A DNA stretch of 5,305 nt. It comes from Hydrogenophaga sp. (GTDB lineage Bacteria > Pseudomonadota > Gammaproteobacteria > Burkholderiales > Burkholderiaceae_C). The first letter of the stretch is position 1; the number at the start of each line of letters is the position of its first letter. Shown here piece after piece: positions 1 through 4,961 of the stretch. Made by a program: the position numbers and the translations under genes. The stretch covers positions 1 through 5,305 of the forward strand of contig JAUXXN010000293.1 in assembly GCA_030684755.1 (NCBI GenBank), read 5' to 3'. A model generated the notes under the pieces. The model was given only the letters and a program-made list of their open reading frames with translations. It was not told the origin of the DNA and searched no databases.

Positions 1-768
1 CAGCAGACGACACGGTGACATGTCGATGTTCGCTGCGCGCGCCATCATGTAGTAGGCAAATTCAATTCGACCATAGCTGGACCCCGCACCCAATTCGGCA
101 TCAGACCCCATCCCATCGAATTTGAGCAACCAGTGCTCAAATCCATCGGGTGCGCTCATCTGACCGGAACGGATCTCTTCCGTATCTGGGTTCCACGCAA
201 TAACCGCTTTGGCCCTAGCGCCGCCAGCAGAGGTTCCCACATCCAAAATACTGCGTAAAGCAGCATTTGCGTGGTCATCATCGAATTGACCTTTGACGAC
301 CTGACGCGCCTGAGCAACCAAGTCGCTCAACTCGATTGCGGTAGGCTTTTGCTTGGTCGGTGAGCGTGAAGGTTTGAACTCAAGCGCACCCATTGAGCGC
401 CCTCCCATGTATGCAAGGCGATCCAATGCGGTTACTTGGGATTTGTCGAGACCTTTTTCCGCCATGTACCGATCGACCAATGCATTCCCAAAATCATCGG
501 GGAGTGAGTCCGCCAGCATGGCGGGCAGGTGTTTGTACGTCGCTACGGGAAGATCTGTGAAGATGTACGGCTCGCCTGCACGAACTGGCATGTGCAAAGG
601 CGATGGCTGAATCCCCAGGGCCGCAAACGCTTTTGTGTATTCGAAAGCGTAGTAGCCCCAAGCCGGGTCGAGAGCCACAGCGCCAATGTGTTTGCCCCAA
701 AGATACACATCGATGACATCGACACGTCGATAGGCGGCCTGTTTGGTTTTTGCTGTTCGGGTGGCCAC
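1..768 (-). CDS. hipA: HipA-family serine/threonine kinase toxin, N-terminal 256 residues (runs off the left edge)
   Basis: The minus-strand frame is open from a GTG at 768-766 to the window edge, giving 256 residues of a family that is usually about 400-440 long, so the C-terminal kinase core is missing here. It begins MATRTAKTKQAAYRRVDVID. Recognisable HipA features are the N-terminal subdomain (roughly residues 15-110, with LADSLPDDFGNALVDRYM near 85-102), the Gly-rich loop VGTSAGGARAKA at 177-188, which corresponds to the phosphate-binding loop carrying the regulatory autophosphorylated serine (S180 is the candidate), the strand HWLLKFD at 212-218, and YGRIEFAYYMMARAA after it. HipA kinases act in the cytoplasm; E. 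coli HipA phosphorylates glutamyl-tRNA synthetase and so halts translation, but the target of this homologue is unknown. The GTG immediately follows the hipB TAA, and a purine-rich GGAAAGAAG inside the end of hipB is a suitable ribosome site, so translation is probably coupled. Family assignment is firm; toxicity is inferred, and the catalytic Asp motifs lie outside the window. Confidence 0.92.
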   Translation of the reverse strand, partial: MATRTAKTKQAAYRRVDVIDVYLWGKHIGAVALDPAWGYYAFEYTKAFAALGIQPSPLHMPVRAGEPYIFTDLPVATYKHLPAMLADSLPDDFGNALVDRYMAEKGLDKSQVTALDRLAYMGGRSMGALEFKPSRSPTKQKPTAIELSDLVAQARQVVKGQFDDDHANAALRSILDVGTSAGGARAKAVIAWNPDTEEIRSGQMSAPDGFEHWLLKFDGMGSDAELGAGSSYGRIEFAYYMMARAANIDMSPCRLL

Positions 769-1071
769 TTAAATCTTCTTTCCATTGGAGCTCGCCCGTT
801 GGCGAACGCGTCCGGCCTTGGGCAGACTCAACGGACTGATCGTTGCCACTGGCGTGACGGTGCGTAACCACTCTTCTCGTCCCAACGCCCGAACCACGGC
901 GATGAGTGTTCGCAAGGTCGAACCCGCCCCGTTTTCGATATTTTTGATCGCACTCAGGCTGCAGCCCGCCTGTGCTGCGAGTGTCGCGCGATCGATGTTT
1001 TGCCGCAGGCGTAGCGATTTGAGTCGCTCGCCGAAGTCGAGCTCCAGCTCTTCGATGGTTGTTCCTGGCAT
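769..1071 (-). CDS. hipB: HipB-like XRE-family helix-turn-helix antitoxin
   Basis: This 100-residue protein contains a Cro/C1-type helix-turn-helix at about residues 13-65: helix 2 around DRATLAAQAG (27-36), recognition helix around SLSAIKNIENG (38-48), then TLRTLIAVVRALG, a typical XRE tail. The basic C-terminus (KAGRVRQRASSNGKKI) is common in HipB-type partners of HipA. The expected role is to bind and neutralise the HipA kinase and to repress the operon by binding palindromes in its own promoter. The ATG at 1071 is preferred because GGAG at 1083-1080 sits 8 nt upstream. A GTG at 1104 would add 11 residues but lies inside the presumed operator and has no good ribosome site. The stop abuts the hipA start (TAAGTG), the usual antitoxin-first order. 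Function is inferred from family and gene order; no other role fits better. Confidence 0.9.
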   Translation of the reverse strand: MPGTTIEELELDFGERLKSLRLRQNIDRATLAAQAGCSLSAIKNIENGAGSTLRTLIAVVRALGREEWLRTVTPVATISPLSLPKAGRVRQRASSNGKKI

Positions 1072-1079
1072 CACTAAGG

Positions 1080-1083
1080 CTCC
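1080..1083 (-). promoter_or_regulatory. Shine-Dalgarno site that fixes the hipB start
   Basis: Read on the minus strand, GGAG lies 8 nt upstream of the ATG at 1071. It supports that start over the upstream in-frame GTG at 1104. The first operator-like repeat (1084-1096) ends right beside it, so a bound repressor would also sit next to the ribosome site. Confidence 0.65.
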
Positions 1084-1221
1084 AAATAAAGCTTTTATGG
1101 TCACTTCTCTGCTTTATGGGCTTAAAAGCACCCATTGCAGAGAGTATCACACAGTCTCTACAAAAGCTTTATTTAAAGCTTTTGCTTTATATATGTGATG
1201 ATTATGGCTTTCTTTAAAGCC
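1084..1221. promoter_or_regulatory. Array of AAAGC/GCTTT half-sites upstream of hipBA (candidate autorepressor operator)
   Basis: Several overlapping inverted repeats share the pentamer AAAGC/GCTTT. The strongest has 10-bp arms, CAAAAGCTTT (1161-1170) and AAAGCTTTTG (1175-1184), around a 4-nt ATTT spacer. A second site has the same GCTTT-N4-AAAGC geometry with 6-bp arms, GGCTTT (1206-1211) and AAAGCC (1216-1221). AAATAAAGCTTTT at 1084-1096 recurs inverted at 1162-1174. A looser pair is GCTTT 1111-1115 with AAAGC 1125-1129. HipB proteins are known to bind several spaced palindromes in their own promoter (E. coli HipB uses TATCC-N8-GGATA). The array lies in the right place between hipB and any upstream promoter, so an operator is the simplest reading. 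Part of the count may reflect local A/T richness. Confidence 0.6.
1143..1151 (-). promoter_or_regulatory. Possible extended -10 element of the hipBA promoter
   Basis: On the minus strand TGTGATACT fits an extended -10 pattern (TG-N followed by GATACT, 4 of 6 matches to TATAAT), about 70 nt upstream of the hipB ATG. There is no good -35; the 24-bp palindrome at 1161-1184 covers that position, which would suit repression. An A/T-rich TATATA at about 1188-1193 is an alternative -10. Confidence 0.3.
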
Positions 1222-1413
1222 TTTGTGGAATGCTTTGGACGGTTCGCGCCTGATCCAGCACATAAAACCTGCAGCACCTCGGCTTTCCGCTCCCTGGTTG
1301 ACGCCACCCAGTGGTTGCAGCGGCGGGTTGCCCTGCACCTCCGGGTAACAAGGGGCATGGTGTGTTTTGTGTGGTCAACGCAATACATCCGCTGCCCCAC
1401 GGCCATCAAAAGC

Positions 1414-1467
1414 CATCGGTATTCAGAATCTAGAAGAAAAAATGCCGTCGCCACTCATTGGTATTCA
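1414..1467. repeat. Direct repeat CATYGGTATTCA, two copies
   Basis: CATCGGTATTCA at 1414-1425 recurs as CATTGGTATTCA at 1456-1467, 11 of 12 identical, with starts 42 bp apart (about four helical turns). It could be a pair of protein-binding sites or a leftover of duplicated DNA. No adjoining gene explains it. Confidence 0.45.
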
Positions 1468-1511
1468 ATAGTTCGCTGATAAAAAATATGTAGCAAGCTA
1501 TCTGTGCAAAT

Positions 1512-1531
1512 AAAGCGGCGAAGGCTTTTTT
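1512..1531. terminator. Weak terminator-like hairpin with T-run
   Basis: AAAGC (1512-1516) and GCTTT (1524-1528) can pair around a 7-nt loop, and the plus strand continues into an unbroken T-run to 1531. On the minus strand the same stem is followed by TTATTT, so it could serve transcripts from the methyltransferase side. The 5-bp stem is A/T-heavy, so efficiency is doubtful. It reuses the pentamers of the hipBA array, and AAATAAAGC at 1508-1516 is identical to part of the repeat at 1084-1096. Confidence 0.3.
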
Positions 1532-1567
1532 AATTCAGAAAATGTTGCCAGAGCACTGTGGCGACAC

Positions 1568-2072
1568 TCACCGCTCCATCAGCGCGAACACGCCCCAGCC
1601 CAGGTATTGGCGGGTGTCGGTGACGTGGCGCACGGGCTCGGTGGTCAGCAGGGCGCGGACTTCGTTGGCCAGCTCGTCGTTGGGGTTGGCTTGCTGCCAG
1701 CGGCGAGGGTGCCGGCAACGCCCCCGGCAATCCAGTTGGCACCGATGCAGGCGGCCACATCGACCTTCTCGTCAGCCACATAACCCGCCGCATCGCCATG
1801 GATGAAGCCGACCTGACCGGCCACGCCCAGCTCCACCGCCCGGCTTTGGGCCTGCGCGGTGAACAAGGCGCTCATGTCGATGCCCGTGCCGACGATGCCG
1901 TGATCGCGCGCCCAAGTAAACAGCATTTCCCCCGAACCGCTGCCCAAGTCCAGCACCCGCGCCCCCGCCGACAGACGCAACGCCGCACCGAGCGTGGCGT
2001 ATTGGTCGGGCGTGAACGGGTTGTGAATGCGGTGGGCGCTTTCCGTGATGTTGAATATGCGGGGATGTCCAT
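1568..2072 (-). pseudogene. SAM-dependent methyltransferase, broken by a frameshift and an internal deletion
   Basis: Joined across frames, the minus strand reads as a small class I methyltransferase. It starts MDIP from ATG 2072, then in another frame RIFNITESAHRIHNPFTPDQ, the SAM-binding motif I VLDLGSGSGE, the GTGIDMS loop (motif II region), a GDAAGYVADEKVDVAACIGA stretch, and ends QYLGWGVFALMER with a stop at 1570-1568. Two lesions break it. One C seems lost from the C-run (GGGG at 2061-2064 on the plus strand); adding one base restores MDIPRIFNITE. Near 1700-1704, GGVAGTLA joins directly to RWQQANPNDELANEVR in another frame; from memory of such proteins (about 250 residues) some 80-100 central residues are missing, including the part expected to bind substrate. 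No ribosome site precedes the ATG. The longest surviving single frame (1980-1645) keeps the SAM site but ends in out-of-frame residues. Its native substrate is unknown. Confidence 0.85.
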
Positions 2073-2095
2073 TTGGGGGAATTGATTAATTTAAA

Positions 2096-2110
2096 ATTTG
2101 CGCTGCAAAT
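2096..2110 (-). terminator. Possible weak terminator downstream of the HNH gene
   Basis: ATTTGC and GCAAAT pair around a 3-nt loop. On the minus strand the stem runs directly into TTTTAAATTAATC, about 50 nt past the HNH stop codon and just before the methyltransferase remnant. The stem is only 6 bp and the T-tract is interrupted, so this is tentative. Confidence 0.3.
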
Positions 2111-2161
2111 AGCCGATGAAAATGGAGTGCATCGGAATTTGTATCCGAGTTAGTTGCCTTG

Positions 2162-3190
2162 TTAGGTAACTTGTCCCGTTCCAATAAACTGAGCTAAGGA
2201 TTCTGGCTTGGTTATGGCTACCCGTCTAACATCGGTTACTTTTCGAATTCCGCAAGCGGTTGGCCCCATATTAAATGCCCCACAAAAACTCGCTATAGCC
2301 AAACCGAACGGCTTAAGAAACACCCCAGAGTGTGTATTCATAACGAAGCTTCGGTCTTGGTTGGCTAATCCTTGACTGGTGTTCATAAATAAGCTATCTC
2401 TTTCTTCTAGTTTTTCTGGATCAGTAAACTCCATGGCCACGCCTGTAGATTCAGCCCGATTTATCACTATTTCGCAATGAAGCCACATAGCTTCAGTTTC
2501 TGATATGTACCTTCCGATTGCATATGTACTCTCTGTTGCAATTACATGCCCGTCATGTATTCGCATATCTAATCTTTCGATAACCACTCTCCCGGGAGGG
2601 TCTAGCCTGATCTGTAGAGCAATAACACCACTACCTGATCGCACAGTTATCTTCTGGCCGATCACTTCTATATCCCAAGATTCAAGATTTCCAAGCCACT
2701 CATTATTAACTAACTGGAGAATGACATCTCCATCACTATTCGTGAAATCTGCAGATATACTTCCCGGCATTCCATCCTGTCCAGGCACCACGCGAATCAA
2801 GTCTTGACCATGATATCTTAATACGGATTGTACTACTGGACTGTATAATAATTTTCCTAACTTGAGCTCAGCAGAACCATTATGGAAATCAAGGGGCCCA
2901 ACTGGCTGGTCGACATCCTTAATATCTGCAAATTTAATTTTTTCGTAAGCCGCCTTGATGGCTTGCTTTGACAGCCTTCCTCTCGTAACTGCGTCATGGC
3001 ACGAGCCACAAAGGCAGCATATAGCGTCGGGGTCATGTTTTTCCGCACACTCGAAAACTGGATCTATGTGTTCATACTGGTAAAAGCCGCTTCGACAAAT
3101 GACACAGCCAAACTTTGAGTTTTCTCTTACCTGTCTACGTATCTTGGCAGGGACGTTTCTCGAAAGACCGAATTTGTTCTGACTCGCCAT
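2162..3190 (-). CDS. HNH-nuclease-like protein with uncharacterised C-terminal region
   Basis: This complete 342-residue protein starts at ATG 3190 and stops at TAA 2164-2162. Residues 16-75 form a zinc-ribbon HNH (beta-beta-alpha-metal) module: C29-x2-C32, then YEHIDPVF with H41 as the likely catalytic His, H52-D-P-D, and C61-x2-C64-H65 followed by DAVTRGRLS, a layout common in HNH endonucleases. Residues about 108-217 look beta-rich (alternating stretches such as WDIEVIGQKITVRSG and ALQIRLDPPGRVVIERLDM); similar stretches follow HNH modules in other predicted nucleases, but I know no assigned function. Residues 218-342 show nothing recognisable. It has no signal peptide or membrane segment, so it is probably cytoplasmic. 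The gene is clearly more A/T-rich than the hydrogenase genes and stands alone, which suggests acquisition by transfer. The ribosome site is weak (GAAAG about 9 nt upstream). DNA cleavage, and any defence role, are inference. Confidence 0.85.
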   Translation of the reverse strand: MASQNKFGLSRNVPAKIRRQVRENSKFGCVICRSGFYQYEHIDPVFECAEKHDPDAICCLCGSCHDAVTRGRLSKQAIKAAYEKIKFADIKDVDQPVGPLDFHNGSAELKLGKLLYSPVVQSVLRYHGQDLIRVVPGQDGMPGSISADFTNSDGDVILQLVNNEWLGNLESWDIEVIGQKITVRSGSGVIALQIRLDPPGRVVIERLDMRIHDGHVIATESTYAIGRYISETEAMWLHCEIVINRAESTGVAMEFTDPEKLEERDSLFMNTSQGLANQDRSFVMNTHSGVFLKPFGLAIASFCGAFNMGPTACGIRKVTDVRRVAITKPESLAQFIGTGQVT

Positions 3191-3203
3191 AGATTAGCTT
3201 TCG

Positions 3204-3257
3204 ATTACCTAATGTAATATAGACGAGCGCCTATCCCGGAAATCCCAAGATAGACGA
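3204..3257 (-). promoter_or_regulatory. Candidate promoter/operator of the HNH gene
   Basis: On the minus strand, TATATT (3221-3216) is a 5 of 6 match to a -10 box, 25 nt before the start codon, without a good -35. It adjoins a small dyad, ATTAC (3204-3208) and GTAAT (3214-3218), and a direct repeat ATAGACGA at 3219-3226 and 3250-3257 with starts 31 bp apart (about three helical turns). These could be regulator sites; each is short enough to arise by chance. Confidence 0.25.
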
Positions 3258-3295
3258 CAAAATAAACTGGGAGCGGAGCATTTCGGCCACCCGCC

Positions 3296-3309
3296 CCGCT
3301 CGAAAGCGG
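3296..3309. repeat. Small perfect stem-loop with UUCG loop on the minus strand
   Basis: CCGCT and AGCGG pair around a 4-nt loop. Transcribed from the minus strand the loop is UUCG, a stable tetraloop type, though closed by U-A rather than the usual C-G. There is no T-run, so it is not a normal intrinsic terminator. It lies upstream of the HNH gene at the composition boundary. Confidence 0.35.
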
Positions 3310-3516
3310 TCGCGCCTGCACTCCACGCAATGCCCGCGCGCGCCGTATGCAACAACGGCATCAACAAAGATGTGTCCATCATCTTCCCCTCCCTGTTCTG
3401 CGCAATCTCCCTGCGGGCCGGGTCGGCTCAGGCAGGTGCTGCGGTGAACGCACTGTATCCGCAGACCGCCGATCTGTCACCCGGCGCAAGTTGAATGGTT
3501 CTGCTCGTACCAACTC

Positions 3517-3538
3517 GCTGCACCACGGCCAGTGCAGC
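3517..3538. promoter_or_regulatory. 22-bp dyad, candidate activator or repressor site upstream of hoxK
   Basis: GCTGCAC (3517-3523) and GTGCAGC (3532-3538) are perfect 7-bp inverted arms around 8 bp. The centre is about 230 bp upstream of the predicted transcription start, within reach for an enhancer bound by an NtrC-family activator such as HoxA. No T-run follows, so a terminator is unlikely. Assignment to HoxA is only inference, as I do not see a second copy. Confidence 0.4.
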
Positions 3539-3681
3539 CAGCACGGCATCCCACCCCCAGTCTCCGCAAGTCAGCACTGCAAGGAAAACTTTCAAAAAAG
3601 CCATCCAGCCGCAAGACAGCCTTCCACCCAGCTGTAAAGCCCCCGTCGGCCATCCTGTGATCGTCTAAATTTACCGTTCAA

Positions 3682-3694
3682 ATTCAACAGCTTA
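3682..3694 (+). promoter_or_regulatory. Probable IHF binding site
   Basis: ATTCAACAGCTTA matches the IHF consensus WATCAANNNNTTR at all but one defined position. It lies about 40 bp upstream of the -24 element in an A/T-rich patch, the usual place for IHF to bend DNA between an enhancer and a sigma-54 promoter. The fit of sequence and position together supports it. Confidence 0.5.
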
Positions 3695-3732
3695 CAAACA
3701 CAACTCGGTGGTTTCCCTAGTTGGGTGCAGTG

Positions 3733-3748
3733 TGGCCTGTGTCTTGCG
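3733..3748 (+). promoter_or_regulatory. Sigma-54 (RpoN) -24/-12 promoter of the hydrogenase operon
   Basis: TGGCCTGTGTCTTGCG fits the sigma-54 consensus TGGCACG-N4-TTGCW, with the obligatory GG (3734-3735) and GC (3746-3747) separated by exactly 10 bp. Transcription would start near 3759, leaving a leader of about 90 nt before hoxK. The membrane-bound hydrogenase operon of R. eutropha is known to use RpoN with the response regulator HoxA, so position and family context agree. Confidence 0.75.
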
Positions 3749-3848
3749 AACGACAACACACCTGCCTGCAATTGCACAGGACCGCAGCGGGGTGCAGACA
3801 CACACGCCACCACACCCCACGCCTTGCCAGCCAACGGAGACAAGCAAC

Positions 3849-4940
3849 ATGATCGAAACCTTTTACGAGGTGATGCGCCGCAAGGGCATCTCGCGCCGCA
3901 GCTACCTGAAGTACTGCTCGCTCACCGCCACGTCGCTGGGGCTGGCGCCCTCGTTTGTGCCGCAGATTGCGCACGCCATGGAAACCAAGCCGCGCACGCC
4001 GGTGCTGTGGCTGCATGGGCTGGAGTGCACTTGCTGCACCGAGTCGTTCATTCGCTCGGCGCACCCGCTGGCCAAAGACGTGATCCTGTCCATGATCAGC
4101 CTGGACTACGACGACACCCTGATGGCCGCCGCCGGTCACCAGGCCGAGGCGATCCTCGAAGAGATCATGGTCAAGTACAAGGGCCAGTACATCTTGGCGG
4201 TGGAAGGCAACCCGCCGCTGAACGAAGACGGCATGTTCTGCATCCAGGGCGGCAAGCCATTTTTGGAAAAGCTCAAGCATGTGGCGAAAGACGCCAAGGC
4301 CATCATTGCCTGGGGTTCGTGCGCCAGCTGGGGCTGTGTGCAGGCGGCCAAGCCCAACCCGACGCAGGCCACGCCCATTCACAAGGTCATTACCGACAAG
4401 CCCATCATCAAGGTGCCGGGCTGCCCGCCGATTCCGGAGGTGATGACGGGTGTGATCACTTACATGCTGACGTTTGACCGCATGCCCGAGCTGGACCGCC
4501 AGGGCCGCCCGAAGATGTTCTACAGCCAGCGCATCCACGACAAGTGCTACCGCCGCCCACACTTCGACGCCGGGCAGTTTGTCGAAGCCTGGGACGACGA
4601 GTCTGCGCGCAAGGGCTATTGCCTCTACAAAGTGGGCTGCAAAGGCCCGACGACCTACAACGCCTGCTCCACGGTGATGTGGAACGAGGGCACGGGCTTC
4701 CCGATCAAGGCGGGCCACGGTTGCATTGGGTGCAGCGAAGACGGCTTCTGGGACAAGGGCTCGTTCTACGACCGCCTGACCGACATCCACGCTTTTGGCA
4801 TTGAGGCCAACGCCGATGAAATCGGCGGCACGGCGGCCGCTGTGGTGGGGGCTGCGGTGGCGGCGCACGCCGCCATTTCGGTGGCCAAGCGGGTCAAAGA
4901 CAAGGCGGCCGAGAAAAAAGCCTCACCCAGCAACACGTAA
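3849..4940 (+). CDS. hoxK: Membrane-bound [NiFe]-hydrogenase small subunit precursor (oxygen-tolerant, group 1d)
   Basis: This 363-residue precursor (HyaA/HupS family) carries electrons from the NiFe site through three Fe-S clusters. A Tat signal peptide begins with SRRSYLK (15-21) and ends at AHA (41-43), so the folded subunit, with its large partner, is exported to the periplasmic side. In mature numbering (M44 = 1) the proximal cluster cysteines are C17, C20, C115 and C149, with the extra C19 and C120 and E76 that define the oxygen-tolerant [4Fe-3S] form. H187, C190, C215 and C221 fit the distal cluster; C230, C249 and C252 fit the medial [3Fe-4S]. A hydrophobic segment at mature 284-303 followed by basic residues is the membrane anchor, expected to dock on the cytochrome b subunit. 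The ATG at 3849 is chosen over an in-frame ATG at 3708 because GGAGA (3836-3840) precedes it by 8 nt and the Tat peptide starts there; the earlier ATG precedes the predicted transcription start. hoxG follows after 21 nt. Confidence 0.97.
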   Translation: MIETFYEVMRRKGISRRSYLKYCSLTATSLGLAPSFVPQIAHAMETKPRTPVLWLHGLECTCCTESFIRSAHPLAKDVILSMISLDYDDTLMAAAGHQAEAILEEIMVKYKGQYILAVEGNPPLNEDGMFCIQGGKPFLEKLKHVAKDAKAIIAWGSCASWGCVQAAKPNPTQATPIHKVITDKPIIKVPGCPPIPEVMTGVITYMLTFDRMPELDRQGRPKMFYSQRIHDKCYRRPHFDAGQFVEAWDDESARKGYCLYKVGCKGPTTYNACSTVMWNEGTGFPIKAGHGCIGCSEDGFWDKGSFYDRLTDIHAFGIEANADEIGGTAAAVVGAAVAAHAAISVAKRVKDKAAEKKASPSNT

Positions 4941-4961
4941 AGAACAACGAGGACACACACC

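Larger units (their letters stand above)
1222..1567. other. Gene-free stretch between hipBA and the methyltransferase remnant
   Basis: Short open frames exist on both strands, but none has a ribosome site, a plausible composition or a family I recognise. The left half is moderately GC-rich and the right half, from about 1420, is A/T-rich. It holds the direct repeat at 1414-1467 and the weak hairpin at 1512-1531, described separately. No RNA gene or mobile-element terminus was recognised. Confidence 0.6.
3258..3681. other. Long gene-free region upstream of the hydrogenase promoter
   Basis: No convincing gene was found on either strand. Composition changes here from the A/T-rich HNH side to GC-rich DNA like the hydrogenase genes, starting near 3270, which may mark the edge of the acquired segment. 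Contents worth noting are a small stem, CCGCT (3296-3300) with AGCGG (3305-3309), and the dyad at 3517-3538. The rest probably belongs to the upstream control region of hoxK or is decayed sequence. Confidence 0.5.

Noticed and set aside
1072..1104. HipB start at GTG 1104 (11 extra residues)
   Set aside because: The ATG at 1071 has GGAG at 8 nt spacing, while the GTG lies within the operator repeats and has no good ribosome site.
494..1150. Long minus-strand frame (218 codons) overlapping hipB and hipA in another register
   Set aside because: Its translation is low-complexity, Arg/His/Ser-rich and matches nothing, whereas the hipB and hipA frames carry clear family motifs.
1318..1394. CAGCGG and CCGCTG as possible ends of an inserted element
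   Set aside because: They are only 6 bp long and 65 bp apart, with no transposase or target duplication; chance is the likely cause.
1645..1980. The 111-residue methyltransferase frame as an intact small enzyme
   Set aside because: It lacks the conserved N-terminus, and its last 20 or so residues are an out-of-frame reading of sequence that in another register encodes the true C-terminal part.
2108..2166. Integron attC-like start: ACCTAAC (RYYYAAC type) overlapping the HNH stop codon on the minus strand, with a small TCGGA/TCCGA hairpin after it
   Set aside because: The matching GTTRRRY end is absent downstream (no GTT in the following sequence on that strand), and there is no paired inner site, so a gene cassette is not supported.
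3330..3494. 54-codon plus-strand frame (ATG 3330 to TGA 3492-3494) with a mildly hydrophobic N-terminus
   Set aside because: It has no ribosome site and no recognisable family, and open frames of this size are expected in GC-rich DNA.
3708..3848. In-frame 47-residue N-terminal extension of HoxK from ATG 3708
   Set aside because: It precedes the predicted sigma-54 start, has no ribosome site, and would bury the Tat signal peptide in the middle of the protein.
3717..4868. 383-codon minus-strand frame opposite hoxK
   Set aside because: It is an antisense shadow caused by the GC-rich codon use of hoxK, with a His/Arg/Ala/Val-rich translation and no motif.
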